A stretch of 64,000 nt of DNA from DASYGT01 sp035999365 (GTDB lineage: Bacteria; Actinomycetota; Actinomycetes; Mycobacteriales; Jatrophihabitantaceae): NCBI GenBank assembly GCA_035999365.1, contig DASYGT010000055.1:62001-126000 (forward strand), in the 5' to 3' direction. Below are positions 19,302 through 28,131 of the stretch, piece after piece. A model generated the notes under the pieces. It saw only the letters and a program-made list of their open reading frames with translations. It did not search any database and had not been told where the DNA came from. Every line of letters begins with the position of its first letter. The first letter of the stretch is position 1. The position numbers and the translations under genes are program-made.

Positions 19302-20441
19302 TCAACCGCCGCAGGTGAGGGCGGCGGCGTCGGCGGCCACTGCGCGTAGATCTCCGGCTCGCGCGGCCACCGCCCGTTGCCGGTCGGCCGACGTTCCGCG
19401 AGTGAGCAGGGCCGCGGTCAGGTCACTCACGACGTCGTACTCACCATGCAGGCGCAGGTCATCGCTCAGTTCGGCCAGCATGTCTTCGACCGCGACTCGC
19501 GCCTCGACGATGTCGCCGCGCGATTGGCTCCACAGGTCGCCGGTCAGGCCGTAGCGGGCGGCTCGCCACCGCGTCGATGCCAACAGCGCATCGGGGACGT
19601 TGGGCGCATCGGTGCCCGAGGCGATGCGCTTGCCGAGTGTGCGCGACAGCGAGCGGACGAGCGCAGCCAGTAGCACCGCGTCGTCGAGATCGGTGCATAC
19701 GTCCGGCATGCGAAACTCCAGCGTCGGGTAGCGCGACGATGGCCGAAGCTCCCAGAGCAAGGTGTTCGGCTCGTCGATCAGTCCGGTGCGCCGAAGGTCT
19801 TCCAGCAGTGCGAGGTACTCGGCACCGTTCGCCATAAGCGGCGGCGGTCCGCCGTGCGGCCACAGTCGGAGCAACGCCATGCGGTAGCTGGCATGCCCGG
19901 TGTCGCCACCCTCATGGAACGGGGAACTTCCCGTCATAGCGACGAGTAACGGCAGATACGGACGTGCGTGGTTGGACACCTGCACAGCGGTGTCGAGGTC
20001 GGGCATCGAGACGTGCACGTGGCAACCGCACAGGTTGAACTGGCGCACGACCGCACCGAAGCGGTCGACCAGCCGTGCATAGCGCGGATGGCGCATGATG
20101 TCGATCTCTTCGAGTCGTGCGAACGGATGCGTGCTCGTCGCCAGGATCGTCGCGCTGTGTTGCTCCGCGCTCGTGCGCGCTGCATGGCGGGCGGCGACCA
20201 AGCTGGCCCGCAGCTCGGTCAGGGTGCGGCAGACGTCGGTGACCGCTTCGAGCTGGCTCGTGACCATTTCTGCACGCAGACGTGGATCTTCGCGCCCCGA
20301 TGCCACCGCTTCGGACAGCAGCGGCCGCGGGGCGAGCGAGAACGTGATCGGGTCGACGAGGTGGTACTCCTCCTCCACCCCGACGGTTGCCCCGATCGAC
20401 AGGTCCGGTTCAATCGCCACGTCGCTGGGGTGGGCGGTCAT
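19302..20441 (-). CDS. Carboxylate-amine ligase, GCS2 family (YbdK-like glutamate-cysteine ligase)
   Basis: This 379-residue ATP-dependent ligase belongs to the glutamate-cysteine ligase family 2. The signature motifs are GVEEEYHLVD near the N-terminus, FNLCGCHVHVSMPD in the middle, and WELRPSSRYPTLEFRMPDVCTDLDDAV. Family members join the gamma-carboxyl of glutamate, or another acid, to an amine; the true substrates of YbdK-like proteins are often not cysteine. The stop lies close to the convergent methyltransferase. The upstream CDGSH gene is 17 bp away on the same strand, so they are probably one operon. The ATG at 20441 has GAGG directly before it, which is unusually close. Confidence 0.88.
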   Translation of the reverse strand: MTAHPSDVAIEPDLSIGATVGVEEEYHLVDPITFSLAPRPLLSEAVASGREDPRLRAEMVTSQLEAVTDVCRTLTELRASLVAARHAARTSAEQHSATILATSTHPFARLEEIDIMRHPRYARLVDRFGAVVRQFNLCGCHVHVSMPDLDTAVQVSNHARPYLPLLVAMTGSSPFHEGGDTGHASYRMALLRLWPHGGPPPLMANGAEYLALLEDLRRTGLIDEPNTLLWELRPSSRYPTLEFRMPDVCTDLDDAVLLAALVRSLSRTLGKRIASGTDAPNVPDALLASTRWRAARYGLTGDLWSQSRGDIVEARVAVEDMLAELSDDLRLHGEYDVVSDLTAALLTRGTSADRQRAVAARAGDLRAVAADAAALTCGG

Positions 20442-20458
20442 CCTCGACCGGCCGCGGG

Positions 20459-20683
20459 TTACGGGTCCGTCGGCTTGCGAGTCAACTTATGGGTGCCGTC
20501 GCAGAACGGCTTGACCCGCGACTTGCCGCAGCGGCACAGTGCCACCGCCTTGCCCACGTGGTCGATCACGTCACCGTCGACACCCTCAAGCGAAAAGTCG
20601 CCCCGGATGATCAGAGGACCGTCCGGATACGGCACGACGGTGGCCCGGCGGCCGGTGTTGTCGGTCGCCGTCGTCATGGGCAT
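20459..20683 (-). CDS. CDGSH iron-sulfur domain protein
   Basis: This small 2Fe-2S protein of about 74 residues has the CDGSH-type cluster motif LCRCGKSRVKPFCDGTHK (C-X-C-X8-C-X3-H). Such proteins transfer electrons or clusters. The start shown is the ATG at 20683 (MPMTTATD); an ATG at 20677 and a GTG at 20725 are alternatives, and none has a strong ribosome binding site. It heads the operon with the GCS2 ligase. The diiron oxidase in the same cassette would need an electron donor, and this protein is a candidate. Confidence 0.9.
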   Translation of the reverse strand: MPMTTATDNTGRRATVVPYPDGPLIIRGDFSLEGVDGDVIDHVGKAVALCRCGKSRVKPFCDGTHKLTRKPTDP

Positions 20684-20845
20684 GCTCGTCCAGGCGAAGT
20701 CACCCCACTGATGTACCCGCGCCACTTGCCCGAATCACGACTTCGACGGGCCTCACCTGCCGGTGACGGGACGCGCTCGGATCAGGGTGCGTCGCGATGT
20801 TCCACGGCCGCCCCGCTGTCGGACTCGAGGTGTCGGCGACGAGCG

Positions 20846-22558
20846 CTACTTGGTGAGCATCCGAACCGCCGCCGGGATCCGTGCCGCAGGCAGCTCATGC
20901 GTCTGCACAGTCGCAGCCGGGGCACTGGGAGTGCCCGGGCACCACGGGTTGGCCGGGACACCCGCGCACGGATTCGCCATGGTGGTCTGGGAGGCCAACG
21001 GCGCCATGACGACGTGCGTGGTGCGGGGGTAGTTGGCGACAACGTTCGGCGGGCAGCTGAAGAAGGCCTGCGTCGCGCACGCCACTTGGGCGAGCAGCAC
21101 GGTGGTCGACACTGGGTCGGGGTAGCCGAGGGGGTTGCCGCAGCGTGCCTGCAGCGTCTGCAGCAGCAGCGGCCACGTGGTGGCCGCGCCACCGCCAACC
21201 TCGGTGTTGCCGCTGAAGCAGTTGCCCGGAGCGCCCGGCTTCTCCAACGGCGGGATGGTCAGGTCGGCGATGTCGCCGTTGGTCACGTTGCCGAAGCCAC
21301 CGTTGTTGCTGAATGTGTTGTTACTGACCTGGTTGCCCCAGTCGTCGAACAGGCAAGGAACCGGCTGGCCGAGCAGCGTCCCGCCGAGCACTCCGCCGTG
21401 GCAGTTGGAGATGTTGTTCGGGTTCGCGCCACCCGTGTCCGGAAAGAGCGTCGTGAGGACAGCCCAGGAACCATTGTTGACGAACCGGTTGTTCACGACA
21501 ATGTTGTTGCGATCGCCGGCCAGGAGCAGCCCGCCGCCGACCGGACCGATCGCGGCGTCGCCGATCGCGGGGACGTTGGGGTTGTTGTTGTCGTGGACGT
21601 AGTTGTTGATGAAGACCCAGCACGAGTGCGTTCCCGTCGGCCCGGTGCCGTTGCCCGGGCAGGCGCCATTTTGCGGTGACGGCGGGTCTGCGCTGTTCTG
21701 ACTGTTCGACACGAACCCGGTCTTGTTGTTGTCCCATTCGGAATTCTCGATGAGCAGGTGACCGCCGGAATTGGTGCCGGAATAGCCGAGCGCGTTGTAC
21801 TCCGAGTGCCCACGGTTGATGACGGCGTTGCAATCAGGGCAGGCGCCGATGTAGTAGCCGGAATCGGAGAAGTTGCTCGCGTACGTGTCGGTCATACTGC
21901 CTGGCCCGCGCGCGTTGCTGACGAACAGGCCATAGGAGGCAGCGGTGTCGTTGCCGCCGAAGTAGGTCGACGTGGCGGTGAGGTCGCGGCCCTCCCACGA
22001 GGACAAGCCGATCGTGCCGCCGTCGTCCCCGCCGTTCCACCAGATCCCGTTTCCCGAGTCGGCACTTCCGCTGAGGAAGTTGCAGACCGTGAGGTTCTCG
22101 ATGTTCACGCCGTTGACGCGAGTCTCGATGCCGCTGCGGCCCCGGTGGTTGCCCGATGAGTCGAGGGGGCCGAAATCCTGTGCAGAGGGGTCGGACGAGC
22201 ACGGCGTCGAGCCCGCCTTCGTACCGTCGATGATGACGCCGTTGCGATCCATACCGCGTACGTGGCCGTTCGTTGCGGTGACGAGGACGGCCGCAGGGAA
22301 CTTGCTGCTGATCTGCGCGGCGGAGTAGTCCATCGCGGGGTGATAGTCACCGGGGCCGATCAACACCCAGCCCCCCTTGTGGAGGGCGGCCATCGCTGCG
22401 TCGATGGTCGGCTCGTTTCCCGGTATCCCGTTCCAGGTGCCCACTCGGAGGACTTGCGGCGCGGCTGCTTGCGCGCTTCCCGGCACGCTGAGCAGCGCGG
22501 CGACCGTGCAGGCGGCGATGGCGACGACGATGACGCGCAGGCTCGACACGAGCTTCAC
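20846..22558 (-). CDS. Secreted right-handed parallel beta-helix protein
   Basis: This 570-residue exported protein starts with a signal peptide (VSSLRVIVVAIAACTVAALL, cleavage near AQAAAP). The body is Asn/Gly-rich with repeats of the beta-helix type, for example IENLTVCNFLSG, DRNNIVVNNRFVNNGSWAV and GNQVSNNTFSNNGGFG. The start resembles pectate-lyase-like proteins: GTWNGIPGNEPTIDAAMAAL, then GGWVLIGPGDYH. No catalytic residues can be pinned down, so a polysaccharide-lyase role is only a guess. The GTG start at 22558 follows GAGGAGG. It is monocistronic, divergent from the DUF222 gene. Confidence 0.87.
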   Translation of the reverse strand: MKLVSSLRVIVVAIAACTVAALLSVPGSAQAAAPQVLRVGTWNGIPGNEPTIDAAMAALHKGGWVLIGPGDYHPAMDYSAAQISSKFPAAVLVTATNGHVRGMDRNGVIIDGTKAGSTPCSSDPSAQDFGPLDSSGNHRGRSGIETRVNGVNIENLTVCNFLSGSADSGNGIWWNGGDDGGTIGLSSWEGRDLTATSTYFGGNDTAASYGLFVSNARGPGSMTDTYASNFSDSGYYIGACPDCNAVINRGHSEYNALGYSGTNSGGHLLIENSEWDNNKTGFVSNSQNSADPPSPQNGACPGNGTGPTGTHSCWVFINNYVHDNNNPNVPAIGDAAIGPVGGGLLLAGDRNNIVVNNRFVNNGSWAVLTTLFPDTGGANPNNISNCHGGVLGGTLLGQPVPCLFDDWGNQVSNNTFSNNGGFGNVTNGDIADLTIPPLEKPGAPGNCFSGNTEVGGGAATTWPLLLQTLQARCGNPLGYPDPVSTTVLLAQVACATQAFFSCPPNVVANYPRTTHVVMAPLASQTTMANPCAGVPANPWCPGTPSAPAATVQTHELPAARIPAAVRMLTK

Positions 22559-22652
22559 GAACGGCCTCCTCGAAGGTCAGGATGGGCAGACGCTAGCGCC
22601 GAAGATCTACGAGCGCGCGTCGAGAGTTCGCGGCGTTGTGCGCTGCCCGTCC

Positions 22653-22682
22653 TTTGCTGGCGTTTGCTGGCGTTTGCCGACG
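22653..22682. repeat. Three tandem 10-bp units
   Basis: TTTGCTGGCG occurs twice in tandem (22653-22672), followed by the variant TTTGCCGACG (22673-22682) and a partial TTTCG. The 10-bp period is close to one helical turn. It lies in the 283-bp divergent region between the beta-helix gene and the DUF222 gene, which otherwise shows no gene. Confidence 0.6.
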
Positions 22683-22828
22683 TTTCGCAAGTCCACGGTT
22701 TCGGTGCATGACCTTGTGACCATTGCAGGGTCGGGCTGTATTCGCACAGTTGTCGCGCCCGTCTGTGGACGGAACTGGGTGGCGGACTAGAGGTTGTGGA
22801 AAACCCTGGTTCTGGGCATTCGCGGAAC

Positions 22829-22834
22829 TAGATT
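22829..22834 (+). promoter_or_regulatory. Candidate -10 element of a leaderless DUF222/HNH transcript
   Basis: TAGATT ends seven bases before the ATG at 22842, and there is no Shine-Dalgarno sequence. This is the spacing expected when transcription starts at the start codon itself, a common pattern in actinobacteria. No convincing -35 is seen. Confidence 0.35.
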
Positions 22835-22841
22835 CGAATAC

Positions 22842-24107
22842 ATGTGCGATGACTTCAACATCGATTGGCAGTCGCTGCCGCATGCGGGCCGGATCGACGC
22901 GCTCGTGTCGCTGCAGCGGCGGATAGCGGGTCTGCATGCAGCCCAGCTGCAGTTGCTGGCGCTGTTGGCGAGCGATCCGCCGACGGTGAGTCTGCCTGGA
23001 CATGACGACAGGTCGTGGGTTGTCGACGACGTCGCGTGCGCATTGCGGATGTCGGCGGGTGTCGCGCGGGCGCGGTTGGCAGAGGCCATCGAGCTGCGCC
23101 GGCTGCCCGGCGCGATCGAGTCGCTTGGACACGGTTTGATCAGCCTCGAGCATGCGCGGGTGCTGGCCGAGGCAACCATGCCGTTGCCCGATGAGGCGGC
23201 CACGGAGGTTTCGTCGCACGTGCTGACGCGGGCGGCTGATCAGTCCGTGGCAGCCTTCCGGCGATCGGTCAGGCGCAGAGTGCTGGCCGTCGATCCCCGC
23301 ACAGCGGAGACGCGCCGGTCCGCAAACGTCGCAGAACGGCGCGTCTGCATGCGGCCGGCCGGCGAGGGAGTGGCCGAATTCTGGGCGCTGCTTCCGGTCG
23401 ACGGTGCCATGGCCCTGCTCTCGGCGGTTGATGCGCTTGCCGACCGGCGGGTAGGCGACGACATCCGTACCGCCGACCAGCGTCGAGCGGACGCTCTGGT
23501 GCAGATCGGCCTCGACGCGTTGGCGGGCGACGGCAGTACCGTGCTGCCGAAGCGGCATCGCATGCGTCCCGCTGTCCAGGTAACCGTCGCGCTGTCCACG
23601 CTGCTCGGCATCGATGATCAGGCCGCCGAACTCGCCGGCGTGGGGGCGATTCCGGCCGAACTCGCACGCCGACTCGCAGCAGATCCTTCGGGCACATGGC
23701 GTCGGCTCGTCACCGACGCGGTCGGGCGGCTCGTGGACTACGGGCGTATGACCTACCGGCCGCCAGTCGCCGTTGCTGATCATGTCATCGCACGCGATCG
23801 ACGATGCCGCTTCCCGCAGTGCGGCCGTCGTGCAGAACGCGGCGATATCGATCACTCGCGACCGTGGTCTCGCGGCGGCACAACCGATGCGGCGAACCTC
23901 TTGTCGCTATGCCGTCGGCACCATCGGCTGAGACACGACACTTCCTGGCGCTACACACGCGACGCCTCAGCCGACGTGGTGGCCTGGAGCAGCCCGAGCG
24001 GTCATCTCTACACCGATGCCAACGATCCATATCCGATCGACGGCACGCCGCCGCCTCCGGCCCGCCGAAGGGTGACGAGAGACGACCCGGACCCGCCGCC
24101 GTTCTGA
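22842..24107 (+). CDS. DUF222 and HNH endonuclease domain protein (13E12 repeat family)
   Basis: This 421-residue protein has an N-terminal DUF222 region (roughly 20-300) and a C-terminal HNH nuclease. The HNH motif is visible in DRRCRFPQCGRRAERGDIDHSRPWSRGGTTDAANLLSLCRRHHRLRH in pieces: Cys-X4-Cys, IDHSRPWSRGG, and CRRHHRLRH. These multicopy genes are common in actinobacteria and are thought to be mobile or selfish; their biology is poorly known. The ATG at 22842 (MCDDFNIDWQSL) is preferred over an in-frame ATG 48 bases upstream because the conserved part starts there. The gene supports an accessory origin of this region. Confidence 0.9.
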   Translation: MCDDFNIDWQSLPHAGRIDALVSLQRRIAGLHAAQLQLLALLASDPPTVSLPGHDDRSWVVDDVACALRMSAGVARARLAEAIELRRLPGAIESLGHGLISLEHARVLAEATMPLPDEAATEVSSHVLTRAADQSVAAFRRSVRRRVLAVDPRTAETRRSANVAERRVCMRPAGEGVAEFWALLPVDGAMALLSAVDALADRRVGDDIRTADQRRADALVQIGLDALAGDGSTVLPKRHRMRPAVQVTVALSTLLGIDDQAAELAGVGAIPAELARRLAADPSGTWRRLVTDAVGRLVDYGRMTYRPPVAVADHVIARDRRCRFPQCGRRAERGDIDHSRPWSRGGTTDAANLLSLCRRHHRLRHDTSWRYTRDASADVVAWSSPSGHLYTDANDPYPIDGTPPPPARRRVTRDDPDPPPF

Positions 24108-24522
24108 CGCGTCGGTCAAAGTTTCGGCCTGTCTCCGATCGGGATCCGGCGCTCATTCCGGGTGAAGATCAAGATCTGAGGGCGGCGGTGGTGGCACGGC
24201 GGGGGCTCGGACGTGCGATGTCCGGGCCGGTAGCAGCGGCGATGTAGGCCCGGCGCCATTCGGCGGCAAGTGTGGACATCGCCGGATGCCGGAATGGATT
24301 GCGTGTGGGCGTTCGCGTTGTCCGCCACACTTCGCCAGCACGCGTCCCCATGCGTGCGGCTGCGGCGATCGCCAACGACGTCACGGAGAGCACCGTAGAA
24401 CGGCCACGGACTGCACAAGTGGCGACACGCAGTCGAGGCTTGGCCCGGGCAGGCCGTCGTCGGGTTCGGCCGTTCGCACGCTGCCGGGCTCCGGGGCCCG
24501 CTCTTGCGGCGGCCCCGGGTTG
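24108..24522. other. Intergenic region without a convincing gene
   Basis: These 415 bp lie between two convergent genes. A 74-codon frame on the minus strand (24169-24393, MLSVTSLAIAAAARMG...) has tolerable composition but no ribosome binding site and no recognised family. I see no RNA gene, repeat or terminator with a clear stem. Confidence 0.4.
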
Positions 24523-24915
24523 TCACGTCGGTGAACCGGTGTCCTCGTCCGGATGCGGGTTCGCGTCCTTGGCGCGGCGGCGCTGTTCGTCGGCGCGGGC
24601 CTGCAGCCCGGCGAGGAAGTCCTCATCGTCGTCGGGATTGGTGGCGACGCGCTTCGCCCGTGGCGCGGCGGACCGGCCCCCTTGGCGCGGACCTGCGCCG
24701 GTACGCGCCTGCAGCGCGCCCTCTCGCCCGTCCCAGGTGTGCCCAGCGACCAGCCAGGCGATCGAGCCGACATCGACGAGAACGATCACGATGAGCAGCC
24801 ACGCGATCTTGGGCAGGTTGCGCGCACGGTCCTCAGGCGTCGTGATGACGTCGATGATGCAGAAGATCCAGATGCCGACGAAGATCAGGCCGACGAATCC
24901 GTCGAACAACACCAT
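24523..24915 (-). CDS. Phospholipase D-nuclease N-terminal (PLDc_N) membrane protein
   Basis: This 130-residue protein has two N-terminal membrane segments, GFVGLIFVGIWIFCIIDVI and LPKIAWLLIVIVLVDVGSI, with the TTPEDRARNLPK linker typical of PLDc_N proteins. A charged tail of about 70 residues follows, with an acidic DDDEDFLAGL and a basic coiled stretch. The ATG at 24915 follows GAGGAGG. It is divergent from the nif3 gene. Function unknown. Confidence 0.85.
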   Translation of the reverse strand: MVLFDGFVGLIFVGIWIFCIIDVITTPEDRARNLPKIAWLLIVIVLVDVGSIAWLVAGHTWDGREGALQARTGAGPRQGGRSAAPRAKRVATNPDDDEDFLAGLQARADEQRRRAKDANPHPDEDTGSPT

Positions 24916-25005
24916 CTGCGGGAAGCCTCCTCAGTGCGCGCGTACCACCAGTGTGGCTCACCAGCGGCGCCAGCGCTGCAACGTGCACAAGGTAGGTTCG
25001 CCACC

Positions 25006-26214
25006 GTGGTTCGGCTGGGCGACCTGATCGCCGTTGTGGACGAGTGGTTCGACCCGCGCTGGGCCGAGTCCTGGGACGCCGTCGGCCTGGTATGCGGAGA
25101 TCCGGAGCAACCAGTCGAGCGCGTGCTGCTGGCTGTCGACGCCGTGCCGGCGACAGCCCGGGAGGCGGTCGACAGCGGCGCCCAGCTGTTGCTGACGCAC
25201 CATCCGCTACTGCTGACCCCGGTGCACTCGGTCGCCACGACCAGCCCGAAGGGCGATTTGGTGCACGGGATGATCCGCTCCGGGATTGCTCACTTCGTCG
25301 CGCACACGAACGCCGATGTCGCCGATCCCGGTGTCTCCGATGCCCTCGCCGCGCGTCTCGGTCTCCAGGACACGTGCCCACTCCTCCCGCAGGACGGCGA
25401 AGCCCTCGACAAGCTCGTCGTCTTCGTCCCCGCTGCCTCGGCCGAATCCCTGATCGATGCCCTCGCAGCCGCGGGGGCCGGGGCGATCGGCGACTATGAC
25501 CGTTGTGCCTGGACGACACAGGGCGTCGGCACCTTCCGGCCCGGATCCCTCGCGAACCCGGCGATCGGACGGCCCGGGGTGATCGAGACCGTCGACGAGA
25601 CCCGCGTCGAGATGGTGCTTCCGTCACGACGTCGAGCCCCGGTCGTCGCGGCACTGCGTGCGGCACATCCGTACGAGGAGCCGGCGTTCGACCTGCTCGT
25701 CCAAGCCCCCGTCCCGTCCACGCGTGGGCCAGGCCGGCTGGGTCGGATGCCCGCACCGATGGCGCTGGGCGAGTTCACGGCGCACGTGGCCAGATCCCTT
25801 CCCGCCACCGCCTGGGGAGTGCGAGCCGCGGGCGATCCCAGCGCGCCCGTGCAGACCGTCGCCGTCTGCGGCGGGTCTGGCGGCTCCTATGCAGAACTCG
25901 CACGCCAGCTGGGCGCGGATGCGTTCGTGACGTCCGATCTCAAGCACCACACGACGCTCGAGGCGGTGGGCGAGCGTGCCGATATAGGCATGGCATTGGT
26001 CGACGCCGCACACTGGGCCACCGAGGCACCCTGGCTCGATGCGGTAGCGGCTCGATTGCGCGAACACTTCGGCACTACGGTGGACGTGCGAGTGTCGCAA
26101 CGCGTCACCGACCCCTGGACGCTGCACTGCCCCTCGCCGCGCGACCCTTCGACGGGTGGTGCGTCGCCGCACACTCCCTCTCCAGAAACAGAAACGAGCC
26201 CGATCCGCACGTGA
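25006..26214 (+). CDS. Nif3-like dinuclear metal center protein
   Basis: This 402-residue member of the Nif3/YbgI family (NGG1-interacting factor 3) is the long form with a central insert domain. The metal-binding His are in LLLTHHPLLL and SDLKHHTTLE, with VAHTNADVAD and DAAHWATE. The family is widespread but its activity is unresolved; GTP cyclohydrolase I type 2 is a common database name without proof. The GTG at 25006 has AAGGTAGG upstream. It is followed at once by the zinc-ribbon gene with a GTGA overlap, the arrangement I recall as Rv2230c-Rv2229c in M. tuberculosis. Confidence 0.9.
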   Translation: MVRLGDLIAVVDEWFDPRWAESWDAVGLVCGDPEQPVERVLLAVDAVPATAREAVDSGAQLLLTHHPLLLTPVHSVATTSPKGDLVHGMIRSGIAHFVAHTNADVADPGVSDALAARLGLQDTCPLLPQDGEALDKLVVFVPAASAESLIDALAAAGAGAIGDYDRCAWTTQGVGTFRPGSLANPAIGRPGVIETVDETRVEMVLPSRRRAPVVAALRAAHPYEEPAFDLLVQAPVPSTRGPGRLGRMPAPMALGEFTAHVARSLPATAWGVRAAGDPSAPVQTVAVCGGSGGSYAELARQLGADAFVTSDLKHHTTLEAVGERADIGMALVDAAHWATEAPWLDAVAARLREHFGTTVDVRVSQRVTDPWTLHCPSPRDPSTGGASPHTPSPETETSPIRT

Positions 26215-26951
26215 ACGCCGAGAACGCCATCCAGCTACGGCTGCTCGACCTGCAGGCGGCCGACACGGCCCTGGCTCAGCTCGCCCATCGACGAGCGACC
26301 CTTCCCGAACTGGCGGCGCTCGCCGAACGCGAGAAGCGGACCGAGTCCCTGCACAACGAGATCGTCGAGGCGCAGACCCGCGCAGAGGACATCGCTGCCG
26401 AGCAGCGTCGGCTCGAGAACGACGTCGACGCCGTTCGCGCCCGCGAGGCCCGCGACGAGCAGCGCCTGCAGGCCGGAGGTTTGCCGGCAAAGGAACTCGA
26501 GAGTCTGCAGCACGAGTTAACGACCCTGGCGCGCCGCCAAGGCACACTCGAGGACGAGCTGCTCGAGGTCATGGAGCAGCGCGAGGACGCCGACTCTGTG
26601 TTGGCCGGAGTCGTCAAGCAGCGCGACGAACTCGATGCCGAGCGCGGCGATCTCACCGCGGCCCGCGACGTCGCCTTCGCGGAGATCGACGCGGCAATCC
26701 AGCAGCGCACCGTCGAACGTGCCGCGATCGCCACCGAGATCCCCGCGGATCTGCTGGCTCTGTACGAGCGCGCCCGCGGACACAGCGGCGGAGTCGGCGC
26801 GGCGATGTTGCGCCACCGCCGATGCGAGGGGTGCCACATCGAACTCTCGGGCAGTGAGCTCGCATCGGTACGCGCGGCCGCGCCCGACGAGGTGGTGCGC
26901 TGCGACAACTGCCGCCGCATCTTGGTCCGCACTGCCGAGTCCGGTCTCTAG
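26211..26951 (+). CDS. Coiled-coil protein with C4-type zinc ribbon
   Basis: This 246-residue protein is a long coiled coil (about residues 10-185, rich in Glu, Arg and Ala heptads) followed by a zinc ribbon with two CxxC pairs, RCEGCHIELSG and VRCDNCRRIL. Members are thought to bind nucleic acid, and structural homologues resemble CT398/FlgZ-type ribbons. The GTG at 26211 overlaps the nif3 stop. It belongs to a three-gene operon with the RNase H/phosphatase downstream. Confidence 0.9.
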   Translation: MNAENAIQLRLLDLQAADTALAQLAHRRATLPELAALAEREKRTESLHNEIVEAQTRAEDIAAEQRRLENDVDAVRAREARDEQRLQAGGLPAKELESLQHELTTLARRQGTLEDELLEVMEQREDADSVLAGVVKQRDELDAERGDLTAARDVAFAEIDAAIQQRTVERAAIATEIPADLLALYERARGHSGGVGAAMLRHRRCEGCHIELSGSELASVRAAAPDEVVRCDNCRRILVRTAESGL

Positions 26952-26960
26952 CGCATCGGC

Positions 26961-28067
26961 ATGGTGAGTCATGTCATCGTCGAGGCGGACGGCGGTTCCC
27001 GCGGCAACCCAGGTCCGGCCGGTTTCGGCGCCGTTGTTCTCGACGCGGCAGGAACCACGGTGCTCGCCGAGCGCAGCGAGTCGATCGGGATCGCGACGAA
27101 CAATGTCGCCGAGTACGGCGGCCTGATCGCCGGTCTCGGCGCGGCTGCCGAACTCGGAGCCCGGACCGTTCATGTACGCATGGACTCCAAGCTGGTCGTC
27201 GAGCAGATGTCCGGCCGTTGGCAAGTGAAGAACGCCGCCCTACGCGATCTCGCCCGCGAGGCTGCCGCTCTGCGGAGCCGCTTCGACGACGTCGCGTTCG
27301 AGTGGATCCCGCGAGCCCGCAACGGGCGGGCCGATCGGTTGGCCAACGACGCGATGGATCGCGCCGCAGGGCTGCCGCCGCGGTCACAGCGAGCGTCGCG
27401 GGGATCGGCAGCTGCACCGGACCCGGTTCCCGCCTGGGCGCCGCCGACAGCCTCGGCCACCCGCCTCATCCTGGTACGGCACGGCGCGACTGAGCATTCG
27501 ATCGATCGGCGATTCTCCGGCCGCAACGAGCTGGAACTGACTGCCGACGGTCGCGCGCAGGCCAAGGCGCTCGCCGACCGGGCGCGCACATTCGGCCCGG
27601 TCGCCGCCGTCGTGACCTCACCGCTGCTGCGGTGCGTGCAGACCGCCGATGCGATTGCCCCCGTCGTGCGCTGCTCCGTCGTACTCGCAGCCGATTTCGC
27701 CGAAGTCGACTTCGGGCAGTGGGAGGGGCTGACTTTCGGCGAGGTCCGCCGACGCGATCCTGAGGCGATGACGGCCTGGCTCGGGTCGGAGGACGTCGCC
27801 CCGCCGGGTGGCGAGTCGTTCGCCGAGGTCGCGACCCGCGTCGCCCGGGAACGCGATGACATCGTGGTGGCACATCCGGGGGAGACCGTGGTGGTCGTCA
27901 CGCACGTCACGCCCATCAAGACGCTGATCCGCCTCGCGCTCGAAGCGCCACCGATCAGCATGTTCCGCATCCATCTCGACACTGCCTCGGTGTCGATCGT
28001 CGATTACTTCGCCGACGGCAACTGTTCGGTGCGCCTCGTGAACGACACCAGTCACCTCTCGCGCTAG
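26961..28067 (+). CDS. Bifunctional RNase H / histidine-family phosphatase
   Basis: This 368-residue fusion has two parts. Residues 1-140 form a type I RNase H with catalytic acidic residues in VEADGGSRGNPGPAG, NNVAEYGGL, VRMDSKLVV and NGRADRLANDAMD. Residues 165-368 form a phosphoglycerate-mutase-like phosphatase with LILVRHGATEHS and VVVVTHVTPIK. The M. tuberculosis homologue Rv2228c is known to have RNase H and alpha-ribazole phosphatase activity, linking it to RNA-DNA hybrid removal and B12 synthesis. ATG at 26961, with GTG one codon later as an alternative. Third gene of the nif3 operon. Confidence 0.92.
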   Translation: MVSHVIVEADGGSRGNPGPAGFGAVVLDAAGTTVLAERSESIGIATNNVAEYGGLIAGLGAAAELGARTVHVRMDSKLVVEQMSGRWQVKNAALRDLAREAAALRSRFDDVAFEWIPRARNGRADRLANDAMDRAAGLPPRSQRASRGSAAAPDPVPAWAPPTASATRLILVRHGATEHSIDRRFSGRNELELTADGRAQAKALADRARTFGPVAAVVTSPLLRCVQTADAIAPVVRCSVVLAADFAEVDFGQWEGLTFGEVRRRDPEAMTAWLGSEDVAPPGGESFAEVATRVARERDDIVVAHPGETVVVVTHVTPIKTLIRLALEAPPISMFRIHLDTASVSIVDYFADGNCSVRLVNDTSHLSR

Positions 28068-28131
28068 ACGCCGGCGAAGCGCACCGCCCCCCACAGCGGA
28101 TCCACTCTGCGGGCGTACCGCGCACTCGTCG

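Noticed and set aside
24169..24393. A 74-codon minus-strand frame between the DUF222 and PLDc_N genes
   Set aside because: The composition is tolerable but there is no ribosome binding site, homology or context. It is only mentioned in the intergenic entry.
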